64,000 nucleotides of DNA from Candidatus Eremiobacteraceae bacterium (lineage in GTDB: Bacteria > Vulcanimicrobiota > Vulcanimicrobiia > Eremiobacterales > Eremiobacteraceae): contig DASTCX010000018.1 in NCBI GenBank assembly GCA_035710745.1, positions 196,001-260,000 on the forward strand. The letters are read 5' to 3'. The position numbers and the translations under genes were made by a program. Below are positions 41,863 to 51,748 of the stretch, in pieces; position 1 is the stretch's first letter; every line of letters starts with the position of its first letter. The notes beneath the pieces were generated by a model. It saw only the letters and a program-made list of their open reading frames with translations, was not told the origin of the DNA and ran no database searches.

Positions 41863-42981
41863 ATGCGCGTCGTCGTTTTCATTTGCGCCGTAATGCTCTC
41901 CTTAACGACGCCAAGTCAGGCGGATCTGCCGCAACCCATTTCAGCCGATCCGCGCACCGTTGGTGAGCGACTGGTAATCGACGGTCACCTCGTCGAATTC
42001 GCATCGATGTCTCCGACGCTCGCCAGGTTGCTGCCGCGGAACGTCTACATTTATCGCGTGGACGACCAGCAACCAAGGATGGTCGCGCTTGCCACCACCG
42101 ATGCAAATCAGGGCACGGGGAATTTTGCCGGCGTCGTTTCGGTCGGACTGGGCGCTTCGGGCAACCTCGTTTTCGCCACCGGCAACACCGACGCCGCCCC
42201 GATCATCGACCTCAACAACGGGATCGTCCTCTCGAGCAGCGCAGCCATCTCCTTCACGAACACCACGGCGCCGGTCCTTACCTCGCAGTCCTCCGGGGCC
42301 GCGTCCATCGGGTTTAGCTTTCAGAGCCAAGGAACGTCGCCCGAACGCGATTTCGTCGTGAACTCGACGAACGGCGGTTCGACGTCGCTCGCGGAATTCG
42401 ACGTCGGCACGAGCACCAAACTTCTGCTCGACAAGAACGGCAATTTGACCGTTTCCGGAACGACGCCCCTGACGTTTTCGAACGCGACCGGAACAACGAC
42501 GATATCCTCGTCCACGACGGGAACGACCGAGCTGGACGCAGCCGGCTCGACTGCGCCGGCTATCCTCTTGAAGGCGACGAGCCTGAGCGGCCAAAATGCG
42601 GCGGTTCAAATTGGCGGATCGGGCACCGTTTCTCTCCGGGCGATGGCGAACGGAAATCTCGTTCTGAACGGCGATCTTCAGCTGAATAACGGGAATGCTA
42701 CCGGCGGTCGCATCCTGCAGTCCGCAACCGGTTCTCTCGGAAACAACACGACATGCAGTACGTCGTCGATGGCGGGGCCCGGCTGCACAGGAACGGCGGC
42801 GGGAAGCACGCTGACCTTTACGTTTTCGCCCGCGTACAACGTGACGCCGACGTGCGTCGTTTCCGACGAAACGACCGCCGGCGGCGCGCGCATTAGCACT
42901 AAGTCGGCTTCATCGATCATCGTAACCACGTCCGGCGCAACAGATGTCGTGGACGTGGTATGCGTCGGCAATCCGCGTTGA
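41863..42981 (+). CDS. Exported Ser/Thr/Gly-rich fibre-like protein
   Basis: 372 residues from ATG 41863, with CAGGAGGCGG upstream. Signal peptide VVVFICAVMLSLTTPSQA. The body is low in charge and rich in Thr, Ser, Gly and Asn (STNGGSTSLAEFDVGTSTKL, DLQLNNGNATGGRILQSA), resembling the shafts of phage tail fibres or trimeric surface fibres, and ends with a compact domain (LTFTFSPAYNVTPTCVVSDE). Possibly a surface adhesin. Confidence 0.7.
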   Translation: MRVVVFICAVMLSLTTPSQADLPQPISADPRTVGERLVIDGHLVEFASMSPTLARLLPRNVYIYRVDDQQPRMVALATTDANQGTGNFAGVVSVGLGASGNLVFATGNTDAAPIIDLNNGIVLSSSAAISFTNTTAPVLTSQSSGAASIGFSFQSQGTSPERDFVVNSTNGGSTSLAEFDVGTSTKLLLDKNGNLTVSGTTPLTFSNATGTTTISSSTTGTTELDAAGSTAPAILLKATSLSGQNAAVQIGGSGTVSLRAMANGNLVLNGDLQLNNGNATGGRILQSATGSLGNNTTCSTSSMAGPGCTGTAAGSTLTFTFSPAYNVTPTCVVSDETTAGGARISTKSASSIIVTTSGATDVVDVVCVGNPR

Positions 42982-45122
42982 GACCGATCAATCTGGGCCG
43001 CTTGTGCCGTCGAGTCAGCGGTGGTATGAGGAGTCTTGGCCGCTCTGCGCTGGAGCGGTGTTCGGCGATTGGCCGATCGGCGGGGCTTCTCGCCGTATTA
43101 GCAGTTTGCTCCGTAGCTCTGACGGCTCAGGCTACGGCCACGCCCTCATGCCCCGGACTATGCCGGACGGGATCGCCGCCGCTCGTGCAAGTGCCGAAGC
43201 ATATCCTCGCTATGAGCGATGTGGGCCAAGGCGTCGGAATCAGTCTGACGTCGACCGACTTCGCGTCGAATGTATCGATGACGAAGGACAGTCGCGCGCT
43301 CGCCGTAGACTGGAGCTTGACCCGCTGCCAAGGTGAATCGGCCCTTTCCGGCTCTGGACCAAGTCTTTGGCCGTCCATATTCGGGGGCACGGATTGCATC
43401 GGCGGGCAGTACATTCCCGTCGGGAATGTTTCGCAATCCTACGTCAATACTGATCTCAGCAACTGCACCGAGACGCACAATTCGCAGCCGTACGACCTCG
43501 AGTGGGATTTCCTGAACAACGCTGGAGGCGTGCTGTCGAACATGCAACCCGGGACCGGGCCAGAAGTTTACTCGGTCGTCTTGCACAGCGCCGTAATCGG
43601 CGGGAACGTCGACACGTCCCGAGCGTTCAAAGTCGGAGATACTTGCGACTCCATTATGCCGAAGAAGGCGAAATATGTGGCGAATCCGGCTTCCATACTC
43701 TACGCCATCGACGTCGACGAATACGCTCAAGGTCAAACTAGTCTGAGCGCGCCCGCTCTGTCCAGCGTTACGCTCACGTGGGCGGCGATGGGCTGTGGGA
43801 ACTCTTGCACCGAGCCCTCCGACAATTTCAACGGATACGGAATGATGCAGGCCGACACGGAATCGAACAACCTGCTTTGTCCGACCAGCACGCAGGGCGG
43901 CTCGATCGAACTGGACCCGACTCAGAACGCCGCGGGCACGGCGTATTACTATCAGCCAGGTCTCGAGGCCGGCCGAAGGCGCATCCTGGGCCAGCTGCGC
44001 CACCGCGACGGTACGCCGTGGCTCGTTCTCGCGAACGGCGCCGACTGTCAATCCACCAAACTCCCCGTGTACGACTACGACCGGGGCAATGACACGGGGA
44101 ATGGCACCGACCATGCGCTTTGGTTGGCGGATGTCGGAAACGTCATCGGGATGAACTTCGAGAATCAAGAGGCCGGAACGTGCAACCAGTGGACCGCCGG
44201 TTTGACGGGCGCCGAGCCGGCTAGAACGACCGATACCGTTTTGGAGGGTTTGAACTCCGCCACCAAGTTCTACGCGGCAAAAAAGATGTTTGCTTGGCAG
44301 CAGCTGTGCGACGAGACGAACGCGGGCAACGTCACCTTTCAATCTCCGGCGGGCGGACCCCAGACGATCCCTGGTTGGGGATGGTTCGATATCAGCCTAC
44401 GGCTCTTCCACGAAGCGGTCCTTGGTATAACGTTTCAGCCCCAGTACACGATCGGGCGCGGAGCTTGGTACGAACTGAACGCGCCGGTTCCTTACGGTCT
44501 GGATGTCGACCCGACTACGCAAATTTACTTTTTGAATCCCATACATCCGATGACCTCGTACGTGCCCGGGCCCAACCCGAGCGGCGACGGGTGTACCGGC
44601 AACGGTCCGGCGTCCACCGCTGGAAACTACGGATCCATGGAATCCGGAGGTTTGCTCGACGTCGCAGTCGGTTTCTCGGGGACGATACCGGCCTCGTCGT
44701 GCGGCGGTACCGGCGTCGGCGCTACCCACTACTTTCAGAACGGTCCGGTGCTCGAAGTGCAGTACCGGGCATGCTACATGGCCTCCGCGTACGAGGGGCC
44801 TTGCGCGGTCGTTCTTAACACCCGAAACGGCGGCGGCATAACCTCTGACTACACGGACACCCAAGCGAACATCTTTTCACGCGACGGAGGACCACTTGTC
44901 GCCGGCGGATATACTCATTTGCTCACTATCGGCGACGGTGGCACCATTTCCACCGACACCACGCTGGGCGACGTGCTGGAGGGCGGACAACTCTTCGTCA
45001 ACCAGTCGTCGGTGACCATCGTACGATCCGGCGCGGGAACGCAGGCGACGACGTGCACCGAGTCCGTCAGCGGAACGAACATGACCGTCTGCGAAGCGGA
45101 AGGCGTAATCGCGTTTCCTTAA
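42960..45122 (+). CDS. Large exported protein of unknown function
   Basis: 720 residues from ATG 42960, or 698 from ATG 43026, which keeps the signal (SAGLLAVLAVCSVALTAQAT) and avoids overlap with the upstream gene. Many Cys, Asn and aromatic residues; blocks such as YDLEWDFLNNAGGVLSNMQP, HDG-like RHRDGTPWLVLANGADCQST and GWGWFDISLRLFHEAVLGIT. No family recognised. It probably forms a unit with the fibre-like protein. Confidence 0.7.
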   Translation: MRRQSALRPINLGRLCRRVSGGMRSLGRSALERCSAIGRSAGLLAVLAVCSVALTAQATATPSCPGLCRTGSPPLVQVPKHILAMSDVGQGVGISLTSTDFASNVSMTKDSRALAVDWSLTRCQGESALSGSGPSLWPSIFGGTDCIGGQYIPVGNVSQSYVNTDLSNCTETHNSQPYDLEWDFLNNAGGVLSNMQPGTGPEVYSVVLHSAVIGGNVDTSRAFKVGDTCDSIMPKKAKYVANPASILYAIDVDEYAQGQTSLSAPALSSVTLTWAAMGCGNSCTEPSDNFNGYGMMQADTESNNLLCPTSTQGGSIELDPTQNAAGTAYYYQPGLEAGRRRILGQLRHRDGTPWLVLANGADCQSTKLPVYDYDRGNDTGNGTDHALWLADVGNVIGMNFENQEAGTCNQWTAGLTGAEPARTTDTVLEGLNSATKFYAAKKMFAWQQLCDETNAGNVTFQSPAGGPQTIPGWGWFDISLRLFHEAVLGITFQPQYTIGRGAWYELNAPVPYGLDVDPTTQIYFLNPIHPMTSYVPGPNPSGDGCTGNGPASTAGNYGSMESGGLLDVAVGFSGTIPASSCGGTGVGATHYFQNGPVLEVQYRACYMASAYEGPCAVVLNTRNGGGITSDYTDTQANIFSRDGGPLVAGGYTHLLTIGDGGTISTDTTLGDVLEGGQLFVNQSSVTIVRSGAGTQATTCTESVSGTNMTVCEAEGVIAFP

Positions 45123-46364
45123 TCACTGAACCGTAATTGAGACCCGGAAGGTATTCATTTTCGAATCCGCTACGGTGATGATGGCCGAGCCCTGCGCCAG
45201 CGCCGTCACCGTGAATACGCCGCCCGACACGGCGGAAGCGGAAGCCACGGCCGGATCGGAGGACCTGGCGGTCCAATTGCACTTGCAGCCTGTCTCGCTG
45301 ACCGAGAAATTCTGCGAGCCTCCGACCTGTATCGTCGCGGCGGACGGCTCGACCGTCAGGATGCGATTGACGAAAACCTCGACGCTTTTGAAAACATCGG
45401 CATTCCAAACGTTATCGTCCTCGCCGACGGCCATTGCTATCGAAACGTTCTTGCTCGGGGATTGGCCGTAAGCGAAGTCTCCGTGCCCGTGGACGTTCCA
45501 GCGCGCGCCGTTTCCGCTTGTAGTGGTGTAATAAATATCGCGGAGACCGCTGGTCGGCTGGGTCGAGCCCCTACATTTCGTTTCTAGGCTAAATGTCGCG
45601 ACGCTGCCGGCGATCGAGATCTGCGCGAGTTGACCGCCAGCATTTTTCTCGGGATTCCAGCAACCATAGAGATTGCCGTCGTAACCCAGTGCCAGGCCGA
45701 CCACCTCTTTGCTCGTTTGAAACTCGGTAAATCCCGAACCGAGATCGTACCGAACCACGCCAACCGGCACGCCGCCGGCTCCGCGTTCGGTGAACCACAG
45801 GTTTCCGTCAGACCCGGTAATGATCTCGTGTGGGTTGGAAGGACAAAACGGGCTGACGGTCTCCGTGATCACGCCATCTGTCGTCGCTCGTTCGAGCGCG
45901 CAATCGGCAATCGACGTGAACCAAATCGCGCCGTCGGGGCCCACGGTAATGCCCCCGCACAGGCCCGGGGCAGCATAGGTGGTTGCCTGAAGGGTCGGTG
46001 TAATGCGGGCCAACCCTCCCGTTTGGCCGGCGCTGCCACACGTCCACATATTCCCGTCTGATCCGGCCACGATCGGACCAGGTTGGAACCCGACGGCTGC
46101 GGGCGCCGAAATGCGACCGGTCTTGACCGTTACGCGGTAGACCGCTTCGGTGTCTTGCGCAGTGACCCAAATCTGCTTGTCGGGGCCGACCGCGATGCCG
46201 GCAGGCTGAAAAATCGTCGGGAAAACAACCCACTGCGTCGGTTGTTGTCCGTTTTGCAACACCCAAGGCTGCACAGGGTTCGCGGCTCCAAGCTGTTGCT
46301 GTGCTTGTTCGGATGTGCATCCGCCCAGCAAGATAGCCAATAACAGCATCGTTCGGCCGCTCAT
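45123..46364 (-). CDS. Vgb-like beta-propeller lipoprotein with Big-type domain
   Basis: 413 residues; lipobox LLGGC. Repeats of a virginiamycin-B-lyase-like seven-bladed propeller: PAGIAVGPDKQIWVTAQDTE, PGPIVAGSDGNMWTCGSAG, CGGITVGPDGAIWFTSIADC, PHEIITGSDGNLWFTERGAG. The C-terminal 80 residues are a bacterial Ig-like (Big_2) domain: EPSAATIQVGGSQNFSVSET, SAIITVADSK. Likely exported and surface-bound, with unknown ligand; lyase activity is not implied. Confidence 0.85.
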   Translation of the reverse strand: MSGRTMLLLAILLGGCTSEQAQQQLGAANPVQPWVLQNGQQPTQWVVFPTIFQPAGIAVGPDKQIWVTAQDTEAVYRVTVKTGRISAPAAVGFQPGPIVAGSDGNMWTCGSAGQTGGLARITPTLQATTYAAPGLCGGITVGPDGAIWFTSIADCALERATTDGVITETVSPFCPSNPHEIITGSDGNLWFTERGAGGVPVGVVRYDLGSGFTEFQTSKEVVGLALGYDGNLYGCWNPEKNAGGQLAQISIAGSVATFSLETKCRGSTQPTSGLRDIYYTTTSGNGARWNVHGHGDFAYGQSPSKNVSIAMAVGEDDNVWNADVFKSVEVFVNRILTVEPSAATIQVGGSQNFSVSETGCKCNWTARSSDPAVASASAVSGGVFTVTALAQGSAIITVADSKMNTFRVSITVQ

Positions 46365-46366
46365 GG

Positions 46367-46504
46367 TTATGCCCTCAATGGGTACGCGATCGCCAAGATG
46401 CGAAGGTTGCTAGGTTCGGCACCGTCGTTGGCGCGCACCTCCGGGTTCCGAACGGGACCCATCGCAAGAATCACGTTCGCAGCCGGCAAGGGTGCGTCGT
46501 GCAC
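46367..46504 (-). CDS. Possible 45-residue protein or C-terminal remnant
   Basis: GTG 46504 to TAA 46369-46367, two bases before the propeller ATG. The frame reads as protein (VHDAPLPAANVILAMGPVRN, LRILAIAYPLRA). An upstream frame (RFVVTALEGGKHW) in another phase seems to continue into it, so this may be the end of a frameshifted gene. Confidence 0.35.
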   Translation of the reverse strand: MHDAPLPAANVILAMGPVRNPEVRANDGAEPSNLRILAIAYPLRA

Positions 46505-46721
46505 CAGTGTTTCCCGCCTTCAAGGGCTGTAACGACGAATCGGGATCGGCCGTCGCTCTCCTGAGACCGCATCGAATATGCGGCGCGGCGCCGTAACGCT
46601 AAGGGGGTGATCTTAGCTGGTGGATTAGGTCCGCCTCGGGTTCTCGCTCGGAAATTTCCGGGCTTGGCCACGAGGCGGGCCTCATCGACGTCTATTCAGT
46701 TCGTCAACCTCGAGCCCGCTC

Positions 46722-47294
46722 TTGCAGACGTTCCCGCCCGACATCGTCCATTCCGCGGCTGCTCTCCCGACCGCGTTCCCGTCGCGGAGGCTGATCGACT
46801 TGTCGGGAGCCAAGGATGCGCTGTCGACGATATTCAGCGTGTCGGGCGCCCGTACGTATCGCGTCACGTTCGAGCGATCGGGAGCGGTGACGTTCCAACC
46901 CGGTTTGGTCGGCGGCTACTGGCTCAATCGCGAACGCGTACCTTCACTCTGTCCCTAGGGCGGCGCGCCGCGGGAGCCGGACGCGTGGCAGCCGTCATCG
47001 CACGACGCATGGACTTCGGACGTTGGAGCCGCGGCCATGCGGAGATTGTTCGAAGAAGGTGCCGCATGGGTCGCCATCGGGATCGCCGACGTCCCTTGCG
47101 AATCATCCCCAACGCACTATGTCGCGACCAATCAGGTGACCCGTACGAAACCGATCGCGATTTTGCTCCTCGGCAAGGACACGCCCAGTCGACTGGCTTG
47201 CGACGTATGGGCGGACGAACTCGTAAGGTCTGCACGAACGTATCGGTCATCGGCCTCGTCTGCGAACCTCGCGAGCGGCACCCTTCGGCGATAA
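46722..47294 (+). pseudogene. Gene with in-frame amber stop
   Basis: One frame reads as protein on both sides of a TAG at 46956-46958: before it LIDLSGAKDALSTIFSVSGA and AVTFQPGLVGGYWLNRERV, after it MRRLFEEGAAWVAIGIADVP and PIAILLLGKDTPSRLACDVW. The start is unclear (TTG 46722 or upstream). A nonsense mutation, sequencing error or amber readthrough would each explain it. Function unknown. Confidence 0.45.
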
Positions 47295-47510
47295 GACTGG
47301 TGACACCACCAGTCTCAAAGAAGGCGCGGTTCGCTACAATGAGCTGGCATGGGCGCAGCCAGCGTAAGCGCGTTGCCGTGTCACGAACGGCGCGCCAAAC
47401 CGCGTGGCCTGGAGGGACGACGAACCGGACCGCTCCGTTCGCTATGAACGGCATCAGTTTGAGTTTCGTCGCCCAGGGTCGCCCCGCCACGCCGAGGATG
47501 GAGCCGCACA

Positions 47511-50141
47511 ATGTCGGCAATGATGGTCGCCACGGTCATCGCGTTCGCCCTCTCACACGCCCCCGTCGAAGCAATGGCGACGGCAGAATCGACCCCGATT
47601 CGGGTCACGCTGATCGAAGGCTTCGGCCGCGCGATTTACGCAACATCCGCAAACGCCGCCCCCAGCGCGTCATCGCCCCGAAACGGTTGCTTCTTCTCCA
47701 ACCTAAAGCCCGATTTGTCCGACAAGAACCTTATCACCGCGAATGCGCCCTTCGACAGCGACACGAAAGCCTATTGGCTCGCTCCCCGTCCGCCTCAACC
47801 ATCGGGTTGCGATTACGTCGGGGTCAAACCCACGACGGACGGACTCGCGGTCATATTTTCGGTCGCGCGACGCGACGTCAGCGTAGTGCCTGCGGGGGCG
47901 AATCGCGTCGGCGGGTTCGCCGTCTCCACGCTGTTCGACAACGTGCCGCAAAATCAGGACGAAGATCGGATCGTCATCGACATATCGCCGGCGGCCGGCG
48001 GTCCAGCGGTGCTTTCCCTGACCATCAACCCGGACGAGCACGTTTTCGGACGAAGCAGTGCCGGTGACGGGGGTCCGAAAACCCTCACGAGCAACGACTA
48101 CTCCATGGCGCCCGATCTGACGCAAGTTTGGGCCGGAATTCTCACGATCAACTGGAGCGCATTCAAGTCGACGGGCGGATGGAGCGCGCTGCGACTCAAC
48201 GCTTCGAGGTCATTTGAGGTACGGTATCGCCTCCTCCGGTTCGGAAATAACGCTCCGTCCGAGAGCGACCCCGCCGGCGCCTTGGACGTCGCATTCACGA
48301 CGGTGCCCGCGTTCGACACCGAGTTGCAGCCCCTCAACGGACTCGGACCTTCGGACTCCCATCGCTACGGCGCAATCGACAAGACCGGACAGCGACAGAC
48401 AGGTTCGCAGGGCAATCCCAGCGCAACGCCGTTGCCGACGACGACGCCGTGGCCCGCGCTCTCATTCGACACCAACTTCCCGGCGACGCAACAAACGCTC
48501 GTCGGCGCGACGCTCGCCCAAGATTTCGCGTCCAACCTCGGAACCGTGCAGCAAAAAATCGTCAAACTCGCCGGAAAGGTCGGCGTACCTTCGCAGACAG
48601 CAAAGGCGCTCGTCTGCGCCTCCTGCCAGCCGTTCCAGGTCCTGTATGGGACTCTCTTCGGCCTGAAAAACTCGAGCGACGTCGTCAGCCTTCTCAGCGG
48701 CAACAATCGCTTCGGCGAAGATGCGCAACCGATAACGTTCGGCGATATCGGCGACCTGGGCGTCGCGTCGGTCTTCTCCTACGCCAACAACGACACGTCG
48801 CTCAGTCTCGCGCAGATGCATGCGCGCAATACCTTGGACGACGACGCAGCTATGTTCACCACGAAGACCCCGAGCTCGGAGATACGCGCGCTCGCCGTCG
48901 GCGACAACCATCCGCCGACGAGCGCGTTGCCGCACATATCTACGGACGCCCTCTCTTTGTCTTCGGATCATCCGACGGGCGCAAACGACGACGACGACCC
49001 GGCCAAGTTCGAATCGTCGGACGTGTCGTCGATCGTGCGCGCGGCATACGACGCGACGGACACCGCCGTGGACGGCTTCGCCGGCGTGCAATTCGCGAAG
49101 ACCATCTCGGACAGCGGGGAGGATGAATTTGGAAATTGGCATGGCTACACGATGGCGATCGCCCCTGGATACAAGTTCGGCGGCATCGCCTATCGCCAAG
49201 CGGAAACCGACCCGCTGCCATTCGTCGGGGCGAGCGGTCCGAGCGTGGACGCAAACCTGGCGGGAACGGCGTTGTGGGGGCTGACCCCGAGCGTAAACGT
49301 CGAGTCGTATTGGTTGCGCAACCGCTTGCTCGACCTCGCCCAGTCGACCGACGTCGTGTACGGCCTGCAGTGGAAGCCGACCGTGAAGCGTTGGACGTTC
49401 AAGCTCAGTTTCGAACAAGCGGATGCGCGGATTTCGGCGCCCTTCATCGCTCTGCAACAGATCGCGAACCTGCCGACGCCCGACACATACCCTGGGATTC
49501 GTTCGCACATCGAGCCGACGCCGGCTCCGAACACGACCGCGGGCCCGTCTTCGACCGACGATCTTGAAGATCACATAATCGCGGTCAGCGCGACGACCCC
49601 GAAATACTTCGCACTTCAGGCGACGGCGACCGTCGGTTACGACATCGATCATCTCTCGCCCGTTTGCCTAATCGATCCAAAGACTGTCGCAGATATAATC
49701 TGCACGCGCGGGCACTCCGCCAACTTAATCACGGGCACCGTGCTGGGCGGTTGGAAGGATTGGTTGCAGCTGGGCGCCCGGTATCAGCCGCCACAAACGT
49801 CGCAGGGCAGTCCTTTGACGTCGGACGAGCGGGTGTATAACGCTTTCCTCGAGGGCAAGGTCGGCCGTTGCAACTGCAAATTGATGCTGGCGGCGTCGAA
49901 TGACAGCGGCAGGATCGGCGTAAACCCAAACACGCTAGGAGAGGCCCTGACCGCCCAATTCGCAATCGAAGGGATCTTCCAAAAGGCAACGCTTGCTTTC
50001 GGCTACATCAATTCTTCGTCGCCGAGCTCGAATTTCGGATCGACGCCAGTCATGGTGACGCAACCGTTGGATCATCGTGCGAGGGAGTTCGTAGTACTTC
50101 GCGTGGGAACGGCAGCCTTCGAAACGACCAAGGGATACTAG
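47511..50141 (+). CDS. Large exported protein, possible outer-membrane barrel
   Basis: 876 residues. Signal peptide MVATVIAFALSHAPVEA, with GGAG 8 bases before the ATG. An N-terminal domain resembles carbohydrate-binding modules (RIVIDISPAAGGPAVLSLTI, VWAGILTINWSAFKSTGGWS), and the C-terminal half alternates strands and turns (YFALQATATVGYDIDHLSP, KLMLAASNDSGRIGVNPNTL, QKATLAFGYINSSSPSSNFG), as in outer-membrane beta-barrels. Overall similar in style to CBM9-like sensor barrels; function not known. Confidence 0.7.
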   Translation: MSAMMVATVIAFALSHAPVEAMATAESTPIRVTLIEGFGRAIYATSANAAPSASSPRNGCFFSNLKPDLSDKNLITANAPFDSDTKAYWLAPRPPQPSGCDYVGVKPTTDGLAVIFSVARRDVSVVPAGANRVGGFAVSTLFDNVPQNQDEDRIVIDISPAAGGPAVLSLTINPDEHVFGRSSAGDGGPKTLTSNDYSMAPDLTQVWAGILTINWSAFKSTGGWSALRLNASRSFEVRYRLLRFGNNAPSESDPAGALDVAFTTVPAFDTELQPLNGLGPSDSHRYGAIDKTGQRQTGSQGNPSATPLPTTTPWPALSFDTNFPATQQTLVGATLAQDFASNLGTVQQKIVKLAGKVGVPSQTAKALVCASCQPFQVLYGTLFGLKNSSDVVSLLSGNNRFGEDAQPITFGDIGDLGVASVFSYANNDTSLSLAQMHARNTLDDDAAMFTTKTPSSEIRALAVGDNHPPTSALPHISTDALSLSSDHPTGANDDDDPAKFESSDVSSIVRAAYDATDTAVDGFAGVQFAKTISDSGEDEFGNWHGYTMAIAPGYKFGGIAYRQAETDPLPFVGASGPSVDANLAGTALWGLTPSVNVESYWLRNRLLDLAQSTDVVYGLQWKPTVKRWTFKLSFEQADARISAPFIALQQIANLPTPDTYPGIRSHIEPTPAPNTTAGPSSTDDLEDHIIAVSATTPKYFALQATATVGYDIDHLSPVCLIDPKTVADIICTRGHSANLITGTVLGGWKDWLQLGARYQPPQTSQGSPLTSDERVYNAFLEGKVGRCNCKLMLAASNDSGRIGVNPNTLGEALTAQFAIEGIFQKATLAFGYINSSSPSSNFGSTPVMVTQPLDHRAREFVVLRVGTAAFETTKGY

Positions 50142-50339
50142 CTAGCTAAGCAAGCCAGCCCCGAGGCGGAGCGTCAATGGCGCCGTTGGCCTCCTCAGTC
50201 GAAGCCGCCATCCGGATTCGACGTGCCGTCAAGGTGGGTCGTGCCGTACGGGCCGGTGAGCGCCACCGTTCCGGAGAGGGCGAAGACGCCCGGGGACGGA
50301 TGCCCCCAGGGTGTCTCCAGGGACGATGCCGCCGTGGAT

Positions 50340-50368
50340 TTGTTTACGCCGGCTTGATAAGGTATATT
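50340..50368 (+). promoter_or_regulatory. Leaderless promoter, paralogue pair copy 2
   Basis: TTGTTT (50340-50345), 17 bases, TATATT (50363-50368), then six bases to ATG 50375. Same geometry as before the paralogue at 26733. Confidence 0.7.
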
Positions 50369-50374
50369 CGTTCC

Positions 50375-50656
50375 ATGAGAAAAACAAGCGAGACGACAGC
50401 GGCCAGCGAGGGCGGCAGGAAAGCCAAGATTGTCATCGAGGTCCGCAGCGGAATCATTCAGGCGGTGCTCGCCGATCCTGCGCTCGTCAATCGCGAAGAA
50501 ATCGTCGCGGAGATCATCGACCTCGACGACATGGAAGACGACGCCGACTGCAAATTCGATTGGTCGGACGTCGAGACGGCGGACGGCGCAAGCATCTATC
50601 GTCTGAACGGATATGCGGAGCTTCCGTTGCAAGGCTGCGTCCCGAGCCGCGACTGA
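50375..50656 (+). CDS. Small acidic protein, paralogue 2
   Basis: 93 residues: KAKIVIEVRSGIIQAVLADP, IVAEIIDLDDMEDDADCKFD, WSDVETADGASIYRLNGYAE, LPLQGC. Aligns end to end with the protein at 26733-27014, including the acidic DLDDMEDDADC block. The two copies 23.6 kb apart imply duplication or repeated acquisition. The longer frame to 50177 lies upstream of the promoter and is rejected. Confidence 0.75.
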   Translation: MRKTSETTAASEGGRKAKIVIEVRSGIIQAVLADPALVNREEIVAEIIDLDDMEDDADCKFDWSDVETADGASIYRLNGYAELPLQGCVPSRD

Positions 50657-51232
50657 GCTTCACGAGCCCGCTCGTCATCGTCGACGCCACGAGGCTCGAT
50701 CCGGGCGCCCGCCGCTCGCGTATCGTTCGTCGCCCTTCCTTATATACGGCAGATACGGCGCGTTTTTGGCGCCGTTCGTCCTCTATCGCGAGCGGTTTCT
50801 GGGGACCCAGCCCTTTGTCGAATCGGCCTCCCGCTCGCCGAACCGATGCGTGGCATCGGCGGTTCTCCCATCCGGGATGCTTGGCCCGATCTGATGACAC
50901 CGCAGTCGGCCCAGCGCCCTACACCGCGAGGCACAATCTTGATCTTTCGCTCGTCTATGTCGAGCCCCATCTGCGCCGCCGCCACCGGGGACATGCAAAT
51001 CCCGATCGCGCCTTCTCTGTCGCCTATCCTGCGCACGATTTCGCGGACTCGTCAAAGCGTTGAGGAGCACCGCCCATAGCTAACGGGCGATGCCCGGTGC
51101 GACGCCTTATCGAGCCTGTCCACGAAATCAGATCGTCGGCGACTTCGTGGCAGCGTCAAGTCGATTCAAAACGCCACGGTCCGGCGCCCGCGGTCAAAGA
51201 AGCGGCCGGAGTCGCGCCGCATCCATGCGAGC
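50657..51232. other. Stretch without a confident gene
   Basis: A minus-strand frame at 50740-51036 has a partly protein-like segment (GLDIDERKIKIVPRGVGRWA), possibly a gene remnant. Nothing else is supported. Confidence 0.3.
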
Positions 51233-51712
51233 CTACGAATTGGGGCCGGACTCACTCGGATCCCATGTAGCGTTCATGTCGCCGTCCACTGACGATCCCC
51301 CGTCGGTGCTTGGAATCGAACTCGTTCTCGCTTGATAGTGAAGGTGCGAGTGCTGATCGAGGCCTTGGCCAAGCATCAGTGCACCGTTCGGCACCCTAAT
51401 GCGCGCCCAGCTATGCTGATCGATCTTCTGGCCGATCCAAACGTTGCCACTGTCTGCGGCGATTAGCGCTACCGAATGCTGATCAATTTTCTGGCCTATT
51501 GACACGCTTCCGCCGGCTCTGATGTCCGCCTGCGAATGCTGGTCGATCTTCTCTCCTATCTGCACGTCCTTGGCGGCGATGATGACTACGTTGCTGTGGT
51601 CGTCGATCTTGTGACTTACAATGACCGATCCGTTCCTGCTCTGGTAAGTGCCAACCGCATGATTCGTTATGTTGTCGACGTTCAGGTCACCGTCCGTAAT
51701 CTGATCAGGCAT
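51233..51712 (-). CDS. KIDQHS tandem-repeat solenoid protein
   Basis: 159 residues. Five repeats of about 20-21 residues have the unit (V/S)xIGxKIDQHSxAxIxA: KIDDHS at 35-40, KIDQHS at 55-60, 75-80 and 96-101, and GLDQHS at 117-122, each preceded by IG(E/Q) and followed by alternating hydrophobics. This is the signature of a narrow beta-solenoid with an Asp-Gln-His-Ser ladder along one edge. No signal peptide. The last 30 residues are disordered. Last gene of a leftward operon with a transglutaminase-like protein; I do not recognise the family. Confidence 0.8.
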   Translation of the reverse strand: MPDQITDGDLNVDNITNHAVGTYQSRNGSVIVSHKIDDHSNVVIIAAKDVQIGEKIDQHSQADIRAGGSVSIGQKIDQHSVALIAADSGNVWIGQKIDQHSWARIRVPNGALMLGQGLDQHSHLHYQARTSSIPSTDGGSSVDGDMNATWDPSESGPNS

Positions 51713-51748
51713 GGCATCACATTTCTAGCATCTCACGATGCGGCTGCT

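Noticed and set aside
46607-48067. 486-codon plus-strand frame
   Set aside because: It overlaps the exported barrel-like gene at 47511 in another frame and is basic and motif-free, so it is a shadow.
50177-50374. N-terminal extension of the small acidic paralogue
   Set aside because: The other copy starts at the equivalent ATG, and the promoter lies within the extension.
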